From Tetrahymena elliotti 4EA (lineage: Eukaryota > Ciliophora > Oligohymenophorea > Hymenostomatida > Tetrahymenidae), in contig JH720342.1 of assembly GCA_000231825.2 (NCBI GenBank), positions 22,870 to 53,975 on the forward strand: a stretch of DNA of 31,106 nucleotides. The letters are read 5' to 3'. Each line of letters opens with the position of its first letter. Position 1 is the stretch's first letter. The notes beneath the pieces are model-generated. The model was not told the DNA's origin and ran no database searches. It was given only the letters and a program-made list of their open reading frames with translations. A program made the translations under genes and the position numbers. Below are positions 1 to 11,599 of the stretch, piece after piece.

Positions 1-754
1 AGAAAGAGAAATCCTTTCATTTCTTAGAAAATTTAGCATAGTGAAATATAAGCTTACTCTTTATTGATTTTGAAAATCTATTTAAGTGAAATCGATAGTG
101 GTTATGCATTTAAAAAATGTATTGAAATCATTATTCTTTTCATAGACTTTCTTTTCTTTTTTATTTGTGGATTCATAATTATGATCATTAAAGCAAGGTA
201 AGGTGTTAGTTTTACAAGTTCATTATTCAGAAATATTTTAAAAAAATGCCTAACGAAGAATTTTTATTCTAAATTGGTCAATTAAAAAACTACTTTTTAG
301 ACTTACCTTAAATGGAAATATATTAAATCAAAAATTTACCAAATTATTTAGTTCTAAGCATCCTAAAATTCTAATAGAGTGGCAACAAGAATCAACTCAC
401 TTAGTTAGAGTTTACAAAGAGACTCTTATGATAATAGTAAAATTTATTTCTTTATTCTAAATAACCTTCATTAATAATTATCAAATTAACAAATTAGTAA
501 AATAAAAATAAAGCTTCTTCGGATTAACACCCTCTAGCCATAATTCTGAAAACTCTAATTTTTTTAGAAAATAAAATCAGAATAATTTTAAACTAGTCAA
601 TTATAATACATTTTATGAAGAATATACTACAAAAGGGTGTGATTTTATTATAGAAAATAATACCACCTAAGTAGCAGAAGAGTCAGATACTAAAAGTTTA
701 AAAAAATATAGTTTCTTCGCCAAGCCATCTATTATTCAATCTGAATTTTCTTGA
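1..754 (+). CDS. Membrane protein, C-terminal part (5' end outside window)
   Basis: Read in the ciliate code, the first base of the window lies in an open frame. Exon 1-197 joins exon 301-754 across a 103-nt intron (198-300) that starts GTAAGG and ends CTTTTTAG, and the frame is kept across the splice. The visible part is 216 residues and ends in TGA at 752-754. Residues about 41-63 form a strongly hydrophobic helix rich in I, L and F, followed at once by basic residues (K, A, R), so the remaining 150 residues are probably a cytosolic tail. The tail is rich in N, Q, S and K, as is usual for ciliate proteins. I recognise no family. The gene converges on the minus-strand gene at 1327-3812. Confidence is good that it codes and low on function. 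Confidence 0.72.
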
Positions 755-1326
755 AAAATTTTATTTTTATGAAATAAAACAATATTGCTGTATGTGTTTT
801 TATTTTTGCACATTTTATTTTACATTTTTTTTAATTACTCTTAATACTGAAAAAAAAATACAGTGTACAAAAAAAACCTATTGATTTATTTCTTGAATAT
901 TTTACAACAGAGTATTTTTTTTATTTCTTATTTTAATAATTCATTCTAATAAGCATCTTAATCTTTTGAATAAATAAAAATATTTAAAAATAAAACGAAA
1001 TTAATCCCCTGTAAATTTATTTTTATCCATATTCTTTAGACTCGAGTAAGTAGGTCTATAAATCTTAGAAAATAATATTTTTTATGGAAAGCTCAACAAC
1101 CACAAAAACTCAAAATATTTTTGTCTTAATATTTGTTTTTCTATTATTATTTAAAATTGATAATGATTGATACATATAAAGAATATTGATACATTTTACA
1201 TAAAATGAAAAAGTTAAAAAAGAATATTAATTGAATAAATATTAGTTGAATAGAGGGATTAAAATGATAAAAAGAATAAAAAGAGGAAAGCAATATGTAA
1301 TGAAATACAGATAATAAATTCATATG
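755..1326. other. Intergenic spacer between convergent genes
   Basis: This stretch lies between the TGA of the left membrane-protein gene and the TGA of the minus-strand gene ending at 1327. It is AT-rich, has TGA in every frame on both strands and contains long A and T runs. It presumably holds both 3' UTRs. I see no RNA gene or repeat in it. Confidence 0.6.
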
Positions 1327-2223
1327 TCATTTAATTTGAAGCAATTATTTATTTAAATATTCCAATTTAATTGCTAGAATTGGGAAATCATATTCATTTT
1401 GTAGCATAATTGTAAATATTGAGGTATGACTGCTAATAGATTAAAATGTTAAGTTTCGAGCTTAAATATTCTTTTTTAAAAATTTTACTTAAATGTCTTC
1501 TTTGATATTTTAATTATCATCATAAATTTTCAGAATAATTTAATAGTTATTAATTGATAAAAGGCCATGAGATTTTTACATATTATTTGTTTAATTATTA
1601 ACACCATAATCTTCAATTATTATTTTAAAGTGTTAATTTTTCTCTTCAGTAAATTTTCTTTATTGTTTTAAAGGTGATGATGACTCATTGTTACTAATTC
1701 CTGGATATAAAAAGCTTTTGGTTTATTTATAATGAACCTTTGGCTAAAGATCAAATTAAAGCTATTTCAAGATGAATTGAACTAATTCATTTCTATGAGC
1801 TGTCTTTAGATTTAATTTAAATTCATTTTATATGATCAAAGAGCATTTCTCTTTATCATCTGAGACAAGAATTATCTCGTTTACTTATTTTATAAAGAAG
1901 CTTTTAGCATTCTGCATGCAAATAGTTTCAGGGAAAACATAGAACTAATTTTAAGTTAAACATATGATTCTTTATTACTCTTGCCCAGAATTTGAAAATT
2001 TTGTAGCGTGATCACTAAAAAAGTTGTTTTTACCTTCATTCAAGTAATTTTATTCTTTGTGAAGTAAATTTTAAATCGATTCATGATTTTTAATTCCACA
2101 AAAATCAAAATCAATTGTTGTCTTTCCAACCAATTCCTAATTATTCACTTCTATTGCTTTTATTATTAAATGTAATCTTATAAATAGACCATAAATATTT
2201 AGCTTTAAAATCTTAACTTGCAT
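1327..2223 (-). CDS. PH/myosin-tail (TH1)-like domain protein, downstream piece
   Basis: An uninterrupted 298-residue frame in the ciliate code runs from ATG at 2223-2221 to TGA at 1329-1327. Residues about 76-155 look like a PH or myosin-I TH1-type fold: a strand reading RIICLTQNQFYVF, then FFIKQVNEIILVS, then a final helix HRNELVQFILKQL. This is the usual order of 'R-x-hydrophobic-LT', an 'I-x-x-I-x-hydrophobic-S' strand and a closing helix. The C-terminal third is unassigned. The codon immediately before the ATG is TGA, and the same frame is open again upstream. A first copy of the same kind of domain sits just upstream at about 2280-2547. This is therefore probably the second half of one larger gene whose middle is broken or spliced in a way I cannot resolve. 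Family assignment is by pattern only. Confidence 0.6.
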
Positions 2224-2399
2224 TCAAGCATCTAAAAAAATCAATTTAAAATCTTTAAATTGCTTTTTTTTCAAAATTTTTAATAAAAATTATCATTTTA
2301 TCTGTTTCCATAAGCAAAAAAATGAATTAAAAACATCAATTCTACTCTTGAAGTTATTTTAATAAGAAAACTGATAAATTTTTGTTAAAATTTGAGATT

Positions 2400-3812
2400 T
2401 CAAAGAGAAAAAGTAATTTCATGTAAATAAATGAGTTTTAAATTTTTTATTTTTAAACACTTAAATTCAGCAATTTTAATGTGATTTCTAGTAATCAAAA
2501 CTGCCCATTTTTGAGTACCTTTAAATTATAAATCTGATTTGCTTTCTCTAAAATTTTAAGGAAAAAATGATTTTATGAAGCAATCAATCAGTTTCAAATA
2601 TTATACCATATTTAGATGAAAAAATTATTTAAATTCAGCAGTTTCAATGAAATTTTTCACAATAAAAATCAATTGACTTTTGAAAAGGTTTTAAGTAAAA
2701 ATTTAGTAAACAGAATATCTAAATAAAAAAATCCTTACTGGAATCTAGCTATTGTAGAGTTTTGGATTTTTTAAGAATTGATTTTTTCTTCTTGAGATTA
2801 GGTAAGAATTTATTTAAATAAGTATTCAAGCCTATTAATATCCAAAAAAGTATTCAATATCTAATGAAGTAATTTCATAAATAAATTTTTACTTTTAGTC
2901 ATTTTATTTTTCTTACATTAATCTTCTGATTAGGTACCATCTTCTACTAATTGATCTTAATAAAAACATTAAGAGATTAAATTATAATCATCTAATTTGG
3001 AGAAATAAAGTAAATTTTACTTTCTTCATCATCTTTACAACAGAACGAAACGCATTTTTGTTGCTTGAAATTGATGTTTTATTACTTTAATTTTGTGATT
3101 TTTTTGAGATTGTAGTGGTAATAATTATTAATTCTTTCTTCTTTTTCTTGTCTTTAAATTTCTTCTGATTCTCTCAGTGAATCGTCTTTAATTTATTATA
3201 AAGGGAATAAATTAAGTAAAAATTTTTATTTTAAACTGATTTAGTCAATATTGGCCAATAAATCAAATCATAAATCATTAAGTGATATCTAAGGAAAAAA
3301 CAATCACTAGATGAGTAATAATCACACTTTTAATAATAGGTAATGATTTATCAAAAATTTAATTGATTCTAAATAAAGAATTTAAATAGAAATTTAACTA
3401 ATTAAATTAATTAGCAATATTATAATCTCAATTATGTTTTATACCTTCAAATTTACTTAGCTAATTTTGTTCAAAACTCAGCTCTCTTTTTTGGCTGTAT
3501 TTAACTTCTTATTGCTAGTTTTTACTTCTCGATGCAGCATTTGTCTCATTTTTATTTAATTCAAAGATGATTTTTTCAAATTTTTGAGACAATATTTAGA
3601 TTTGCTCTATTAAATTGTTTTCTGATTGTAAAAATGATCTTCTTATAAATAATAAAATATTATTTTCAAAGTATAAAAAGTTATTTTTACTTGTGTTCTG
3701 CCTAAAGTTATTTAACTTGATCTTAAAATATGTCAATGAATTAAGATACTATCTTTATGTTTTCAAAAACAGTTTACACTGAAATATTTGTTTCAATCAA
3801 TTTTGCCTCCAT
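2400..3812 (-). CDS. Coiled-coil protein with first PH/TH1-like domain, upstream piece
   Basis: Five exons keep frame throughout: 3812-3691, 3641-3445, 3185-2917, 2860-2739 and 2547-2400. The start is ATG at 3812-3810, with an in-frame TGA close upstream only in the alternative frames. All four introns begin GTA. The model gives 285 residues ending at TGA 2402-2400. Residues 1-150 are Q, K and E rich and look like a coiled coil. Residues about 245-285 begin a PH/TH1-like domain (KGTQKWAVLITRNHIKIAEF). The frame continues past the TGA to about 2280 with the rest of that domain, including SRVELMFLIHFF, so the stop looks premature. The third intron junction (3444-3186) is the least certain. Either this is a pseudogene, or there is a sequence error, or an intron is hidden. 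It was probably one gene with 1327-2223. Confidence 0.55.
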
Positions 3813-6800
3813 ATTTATTTTTTAAATTATTATATTATTTTTTTAAATTAATTATTATTTTTTTTAATTTCCATAAGTGTATAAATTAGGAATAAAATAT
3901 ACACAGTGAAACTTCATAATCAACTCTTAAAGGCATCCAAATTTATATGATGAAATAACATATAAAAACTTGAATGAAAATCAATTTGTTCCCACAAAGA
4001 TTGGTGGATTTATAAACATTTAAGGTGCAAAGTAAGAAGAATAAAACTTTACACAAAAAATATTTTTAAATATAAATAAAAAATAATTAACAATAATTAA
4101 TTTGGTTAATGAATTTATTAATATGTGAAGTTAGACATAACATTTTTTTGTATCCCTTTTTATTTGCTTTCAGATACAAAAGGTCATTTTCTTTAGAAAA
4201 GAATATAAACCTCATTCAAATAAAATAGTCATTTAAAAAATAAAATCAAGTGTAAATAAAATAAGCAAAAAACATCTAGTTTTATGTTTTATTATTATTT
4301 ATTTTGAGAGATATTTACTGACTTCCTAAATATCTAGCAAAATATCTAAAAATTTAGGTAAATCAATATATTCCTAACTTTGATACATGCTAAAACTAGG
4401 ATTAAAGTGTTTGTGGTTAGCACATATACAAATAAAAGCACTATTATTTAATATAATTTCCCATTTTATAAACTAATGTAAACAAACCTTATTGATGAAT
4501 TTAAATTTCAGCCATGTCAATTTAAATTCAAATATAAATTTTTGCTTGAATTAAAAAGAAAAGACACTTACTAAATGTATTTAAAGTATAAAATAGAACT
4601 TTACTATTAAAACTAAAAATAATAACAAGCATATTCATTTTTATTCAAACCATCTATTTGGTTATTTTTAATTAGATTCACTTATTACTTTCAATGTTAA
4701 AGTAAACACAAAATAATTAATGCAAATAAATTTTTTATTTTTTTCAATATTAGCATTTGCGCTCAAATTTAATTATATCTAGTCACTTTTAAATATTTGC
4801 TTACTTTGTCGCTTTAATATTTCTTTTGTTTTGAACTAATTACATGCAATTCTTTTGACAGAAAATACGATGAACTTTGGTACTTTAAGTATCTTACTAA
4901 AAAATATGTTTTTATAATAAATAGAAGCCCGTTTGCAATTCAAAAAAAAGTTCAGAGAATAGCTTAGATTTTGTGAAGTAAAATAGAATATTCTACAAAA
5001 ACATCAATAAGAATAACATTTCCAACTAACTACGACTTTACTAAAATATGATTTATTTGTTATTTAATAATTTATGTTTTTATTAAGAAAACCTTCTAAA
5101 AGTTAATCAGTTTTTTAGTTCTTTTTTGTGTTTATCATTTATTAAATGAAAATCATATATTCATATTAATTTATATAAACTACAAAGGGGTAAGATTTTT
5201 TATTAATTCACTATCAGCTAAATAACTTGATAAAATCTATCCCTCCAAAATAAGTTGTTTTTATTCTGAGAAAGTAGAAACTAATTTAAATATTTATTTT
5301 ACCTTACTATCAATAAAAGATGTTCGCTATCAATTACTCTTAGTTTAAGTTAATTATCTAAAAAATTTTTTTTATGTTGTTTTTCTATATCAAAAGCCAT
5401 TAGTATTTCTTCTTTAAGAGGCATTTATTCATATTCTTTATGCATAATAACTAAGGGTAATTAATCTAGTTAAAAATTAATAATTAATATCAAATGAAGC
5501 AAAAAAAATTAGTGGTAAATTATTTATTATCTGATTCAATTACATTCATTATCATCTATTATTTGATTAAAACTTCAATAACGATTTTTGATATACTGTA
5601 TTTTTAAATCTATTTAACTCTCAATAAAATGTTTATCTAATATCATTGTTTTTATCTTAAATGTTATTAACATTAATTGTACTAAAAACCTAAGTTAATT
5701 TTCTATAATAAATAATGTAGTTCACTTAGTTAAGAATTCATAATTAAAATTAAATGAAAAAAAATAAGCATAATTATTTTTCTTTATTTCTTTGACTATC
5801 TACTATAAATTGATTAAATACTTCATGAAAGATAAATATTTTTTTTAACAAAAAAGAGATTTCAATAAATTTTTTAGTTTAGATGAATATTCTCTTTTCA
5901 TAATCTATCTAATTTTTTAAAATATTGTAATTTATTATCATTCATTTAAAAATTAATTATTAATATCATTTACTGTAAGAAAAATTTTATTTTTATACTT
6001 TCCTTTTAAAAGTAAAGGTAATTTATTTTATTAAAAATTGATAATGAAATCAAAAATTGTGGGTAATGCTTTTATCTAAATTTGATTGACTTTTTAATGT
6101 CAATTCTCAAAATTTTGACATTTGGTTTTAAAGTTAACAATTTTACGTATTGTCTCTAAAACAAATTTTCATAGATTGGTTATACTGTTAATTAGATTTT
6201 ATATGTCTCCAAAACTTAAAAATGACATAGATAAAAAATAATAAGTATTTTATATTTTTTGAAATTTTTATTAAATCATGAAAATTTTATTCATAAACTA
6301 TTTTAAAAAGTATTCATTATTAATTTAATACATTATTAGATTGAAAATATTGATATTTAGTAAATAGAAGATTTATGAATATTCATATTTATTTATGTGT
6401 CTGACATCTAACATTAAGAATAGCACTTAATATTGATAACTAGTGATTTATTAGCTGTAAACACACTAAATTAAAGCCCTTTGAAAGTTTAACACTAAAA
6501 TAGTAAAAAAATAAATGAATAATGATGAAATTTTAAAAAAATATAAATTTATCACAGACTTTTTTAGATAAATTGAAGTCATGATAATAATCAAACCCAT
6601 AAAAAATTTGTTGAGATCGAAAAGAATTCTACACAAATAATTAAATCATAATCTCAAATTTTTTTCTTCTATTATTCAGTTTTTATCATGTATTTAAAAA
6701 AAAATAATGATAATTCATGCTTTGTCTCTTCAAAATTCAAAAAAATGACGAGAGGCGAATAACGAATTAGTGAATAATTACTGTATAAATATTATTTGTT

Positions 6801-6897
6801 TGACAAGCTAAGATAAAACAACATAAAAACTACTAAAAACTTAGATAAGAATGGATTAAGGAAATGCTAACACTTAATTTAACATTTTTTCTTAAGA
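3813..6897. other. Gene-free AT-rich region
   Basis: About 3.1 kb lie between the start of the coiled-coil gene and the stop of the 846-residue ORF. I found no ciliate-code frame of useful length with plausible codon use on either strand. The part next to 3812 should contain that gene's promoter, but no motif stands out. Around 5330-6110 there are weakly similar segments spaced by roughly 250-280 nt, described as a low-confidence finding. Confidence 0.5.
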
Positions 6898-9438
6898 TCA
6901 ATAAACTTCAACAAGGTATGGAATTTTTTTTAGTTGAAATTTTCCTTTTCGATTCCTTCTAAAGAAATTTTGTATATTTATTGTTACTTCTAAAGTATTA
7001 ACATTACTTTTGTTTTATTTCAATTATTTGTAGATATCTGAAACTTACTATTCATAAATACTAATTATCAAATGTTAGAGTTATTTTTTGTTCTTTAAGC
7101 CAAAAAAATCAACTTATTCCTTTAAAGCCTGTGAAATTATTTCACAGTCACATAATTAATATTGAATTTTCTTTAAGTTATGATGATCTTTAATTAATGT
7201 GTTCTAAAATTAAATTATTTGTGATGTAGCACATTATTCTTAGATATTCTAACTTTCCTAACTTAACTTTTCTTAAATAACTATAAGATTACAATATTTA
7301 AATGTTTTTAATATGAGATATCTATTGAAATCTTAAGAATATGTTAAACAAAAATTACAATCAGTTTATTAGAATTATTGCTAAAATGGTTTGAGTTTGA
7401 GATTGCTTAAATCATAGAATTTATCTATTTCTTAGAATATAAGTTCTTTGATTTTACTTATTTATTGTTCCGTGAAACTCTGATTTTTTTTTTAATAATT
7501 TTCTATTATATTACCTATCTATTCAAATAACAACTAGTCTGATATATTTTCACCTTTGTTAAAATTAAGTGTATTTTAAAACTCAAAATTCAAGTCAGAG
7601 GGTAATAATTTATTTTAAATTTGAATGATGTTTTTATTTTCTTTCATAATTTGAATGGTATCTTCTATGCATGACCATATATTATTATAAAACGTGAAAT
7701 TTTCTAATGAATTTGATGAGATACTCAGATTTACTTTTTAAAATTTTTCATTTTATTACTTTAAATAGAGAAGTCTGTTGAAAAAATCTAATATTTCTTA
7801 TTATGTTTTTTTGCAATCTTTTTTTTCTACAAAATCTATGCTAGAGAAATAATTTTTCATTAAGTTTTCAACTTTTTTTTATGAAGTTTTTGTTTCTGAG
7901 AATGATGTCTCACCAAACATATATGTGAGGTTCCCTTACATACCAAATATAATGTCATTATATTTAGTGAACAGAAATTCAATCTAATTTTTAGATTTCT
8001 AGGAAGATCTTTCTATGAGTTCATTTGAGAATATTTGACCATCTAAAGAAATATATAAATTCTATGGATTTATTTAATACTGTAAAATTGTTTGAATGTT
8101 TGTGACCACCCAAATAATTAATTTAGAGCATATCTCAACCTGAAGAAGATATTTTTAGAACTTTTACAATTCAGGTAAGCTAAATTCCAGAATAAAATAA
8201 TTTTCTTTTATGTCTTATAAATTGTTCATTTAAAAGAGTAATGATAAATCAATCTCTTAAACAATAAACATTCCTTGTTAATTAGAAATGATATTTAGTT
8301 TCTTAATATTAGATTGAATTTAGATGCTATTTAATTGCATTATTTTTTAGCTGATTTCATCTATTTTAGCTTGTGCTTCTTCAATAGAAGTAAATTTAAT
8401 TATCTTGAATTGAGTGTGTTAACTTTCATTTGTCGCTTTGAGTGTGAGAATTTTATTTGGTTTTTGTGAAAATGTTTTAACTAAATAAGTTGTAAATTAT
8501 GGATTATTAGTTGAAATATGAAGTAGTATTTCACTAAACTAATCATAAAGCTATGGATATTCATTCTTAAATTATTATATCAAATTATCTTTTTCAATTT
8601 ATATTTAATTTTTTTATTTAATATACCTTGTTGGCCATGCTTATTTATTTTGATTAATTTTCTTTGATATGTGAGTAATAACCAAATCCCTTTCAAATAA
8701 ATAACTATCAACTGGGTTTAACTTAATTATTTCAGATTAATCTTCTGCTTGCTGTTAAAATACTATGTATGCAAGATTTCTGATAAAAGATTCTTCAATT
8801 AGTTGTTGGATCTTTTTTTAAGGACATAAAATACTTTGACAGTATTTAAAAATGGAGTAAAGATAATTGTCCAATTCTATTTATTTTTAATCTTTTTGAT
8901 TCTAATTTAGCTGATTAAAATAGGAAAACTCACCTTTTATTGAAATATTACAAGTATTACCAAGAATATCTCTATTAGAATAGTCAAAATATTCATATTC
9001 AATAGCGTAATAGAGTTTTTCATCATCATTGTTACTGTTAAGATCATCTAAATAGTAAGAATCTAGTACTTGCAAAGTAAGATCTGTTTTTATAAGACTT
9101 TTACAAAGCTCTACATGATTTATGAATGAGCTAAGCTCTTATTAAAATTAATCAACTGAAAACACTTCAATTATCTTTTTAGCACCAAGGATTTGATCAA
9201 AAACAGCCATTTAAAGACATTATATTTCATAAGTTTAAGTAAAATTTGTCTTCAATAATGGCTAATCACTTGAAAAAAACATTTCAAAAGTATTCAGAGT
9301 TCTTGAATTAATTCTGTGATCATTAGGTATTTGTAAATGAGGTTTACTTTATTGAAGAAATTTTAAAATAAGAGTGATATCTGACATGTTCAAAAAAGGA
9401 CACTCTTTTTTTATGTTATATTTTAATTCTGAATTCAT
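6898..9438 (-). CDS. Hypothetical protein, about 846 residues, possible degenerate pseudokinase
   Basis: A single frame runs without TGA from the stop at about 9534 to TGA at 6900-6898. That is far longer than chance allows at this composition. The first in-frame ATG is at 9438-9436, giving 846 residues. An acceptor-like CTTGTTAG ending at 9505 suggests an upstream exon, so the true N-terminus may lie further right, near 9530-9720; I could not make a phase-consistent join. There is no signal peptide or membrane segment. Glutamine is coded largely by TAA and TAG. Around residues 430-470 the pattern YFILEF, a helix, then INPQNLYISLDGQIF faintly recalls a kinase hinge and a decayed catalytic loop (DxKPxN), but the catalytic Asp is absent and no DFG is evident. 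Otherwise I recognise no family. Confidence 0.72.
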
Positions 9439-9534
9439 AAAGATTTGTAAATAGCTTTTGTATAGTTTTCTTGTATTTTATTTAATTATATCCTACTTGG
9501 ATTTCTAACAAGAGAATATGAAACATACTTGTCA

Positions 9535-10269
9535 TGAAAATAGGGTATTTAAAAATTTATTACCATCAAATAGAAATAATAAAATTTCTTTGCATTAAAA
9601 TCTCAAATCATGAGCTGGTATTTAGGAAAAAATCTGATCAGATAATTAATAAGATATCTTATACCAATTTATGAATTTAAAACCTAATAAATTTCATTAA
9701 TAATTATAGTGGGTTAATTCAACTTTTTTATTTTAGATATTTCTCTTTAAATTGCAAATTATTTCATGTATTACAAATTCTAATTTTCTAATCATTGATT
9801 TTTTTTCCCCCCCTATTATATTGAATAGCATAGCATATGTTTTCTTATTAGATTATTACCCTCACAAATCATTTGTCTATTCTTGTAATTGAGAAGGTCA
9901 ATACCTAAAAAAATGATTGATATCTCTTGGATTTCTTATTTGATAAAATTTTACATTCACTACAAATCTTTTTTACACATACTATATTTCTAATTCAAAT
10001 AAAACGTGATCAAAAATGGTTGAATTAATGAAGTTAGCTAATCTCCTCAAATTCAATTTTCCATATATAATCAAATAATATACTGAGTTAATATTCCAAA
10101 TATATTTAGAAATTTATTTATTCAAAGTAGCAATATATATTTATCGATCTTTCTTTATGTGATAAAATAATAATTATTTTAAATCAAATTTACTTGAATA
10201 AAAATTAAAATAATAAATGAATGATGAAATAATAAACTAGTTATATAGAGGAATTGTGATGGGTATAAA
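9535..10269. other. Upstream region of the 846-residue ORF, with possible 5' exon
   Basis: On the minus strand about 9550-9700 there is a short coding-looking stretch followed by a possible donor (GTAATA), but its phase does not match the acceptor at 9505. The stretch also has T8 then C7 at 9799-9813, an odd homopolymer pair in DNA this poor in C. To the right I see only AT-rich sequence that must contain the divergent promoters for the ORFs on either side. Confidence 0.4.
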
Positions 10270-10626
10270 ATGAGTCAGGAACAAATAAAATTCTTACTAC
10301 AGAATCAGTTTATCAACTTAAAGAATTTGAAGTTTAGAATCCCTCCACAAGCACTGCCTACATACTCATAAAAAAATTACTCAATTCTTTTGAAGAAAAT
10401 GAGATAAGAGTGCTTGCTACCTAATGTATGCTCATTAAAGCTCTAATACTAATATGAATCCTATACAAAGAGATTGGGGTAGGCTAAAAAGAAAGATAAG
10501 TAAATAAAATGTTTGATACTATTGATTATTTAGAAGAGTTTTCAAGATAAATAAAGAATATCTTTTGAAATGAATTATTAAAATATAAAATAATTAAAAC
10601 TATTCATAATATTTGATCAAATTTGA
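10270..10626 (+). CDS. Small hypothetical ORF, 118 residues
   Basis: ATG at 10270 opens a 118-codon frame ending in TGA at 10624-10626. The first 60 residues have natural-looking composition (start MSQEQIKFLLQNQF, later RIPPQALPTYS), while the end is less convincing. I recognise no domain. The frame immediately to the right (10627-11210) is also coding-like but in a different register and broken by several TGA codons. The ORF may thus be the intact start of a decayed gene rather than a gene of its own. It diverges from the minus-strand ORF ending at 9438. Confidence 0.35.
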
Positions 10627-11210
10627 GTAAATTGATAAAGAAAAATAATGGTGGTTTAATTAATAACTTGATTAACCAAGATAAAATAAATATTATTTGT
10701 CATTTTTTTAAGTTAATCATCATTCTTAAAAATCATTATTCTTTACCCAAAAAAATGTTAAAACTCAAAGGTTTTTCTATTATTAAGCTCATTTACTCTT
10801 TAGATTTAATTAATTGAGAATATTCGTCTGATTTAAATACTTTTAACATAGAGCCCACATCAATCCAAGCAACCTGCAATTTTTGACAAGATAATCAAAT
10901 AAAATATAATTTTAATATTAAAACTTCATATTTGAAGCTAATTTATCAAAATATTATGGAGTTGAAAGTATGGTAGGAACGAAGATGAATGAAAAATTTT
11001 ATATTTGCTATTTCAATATTCTTTGTTCAAATAATATATATTTTAAAATAGCAATTCATGATAAAATATACCCTATTATATCTTCCACCTAGTCACCTAG
11101 TTGTATTCATAAGGTGATTCACCTTAGTCTGTACCAAACTTACCATGCCCTAAAACATTCCTGAATTTAATTTTTAAAAAGAATCTACCTTAAACTAATT
11201 TTTTTAAATA
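10627..11210 (+). pseudogene. Decayed coding sequence, unrecognised
   Basis: One register on the plus strand reads as protein-like sequence but contains TGA at four or more places, for example after LIYSLDLIN and after IQATCNF. Its composition, with normal use of P, T, C and W-neighbour residues, is unlike the surrounding spacer. Several of the TGAs sit where Trp or Arg would be plausible, as expected from G-to-A or C-to-T decay. No family is recognised. It may continue the frame of the ORF at 10270-10626 after a frameshift near 10600. It could also be chance in AT-rich DNA, so confidence is low. Confidence 0.3.
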
Positions 11211-11599
11211 AAAATATTGCTATTAAGATAATTATCTTTAGTAAGGATAAGATGATAAAACTAAAAAGTCTAACTGTTTTTAATTCTTAATTATTTGTTT
11301 TATTTTAATAAATCCTTTTTTATTTTAAAAAAAAATAAAAAATTTTCTCATAATAATCAATTAAATTTGAATAAAATCAAATCAAGCAGATATTAATTAA
11401 AAAAGATAAAAGTTTTGATCAAGAGCAAAATTGAATTAAAAAGATAAAGAGAAAAAAATAAAATATTTACAGAATAAATAGCAAATTGACTAAAAAAAAA
11501 TGAATGTAAAAAATGAAGAATATACATTTTAAAATTATTTTTTAATTTATCAAAATTTAATTAATCTTATTAAAAATAGAGTTTCTAATTGAGCATCAA
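11211..11599. other. AT-rich spacer
   Basis: This is a very A-rich stretch with runs of A and T and no useful frame on either strand. It would be the former promoter region of the kinase pseudogene that follows. No other feature is seen. Confidence 0.45.

Noticed and set aside
2112..2135. CCAACCAATT as a possible chromosome breakage site
   Set aside because: It lies in coding sequence and matches only part of the CBS core.
2701..2740. A 20-nt intron (GTAAGG...TTTAG) in the coiled-coil gene
   Set aside because: The size suits Paramecium but no other intron here is that short; the 191-nt intron from the same donor gives a better protein.
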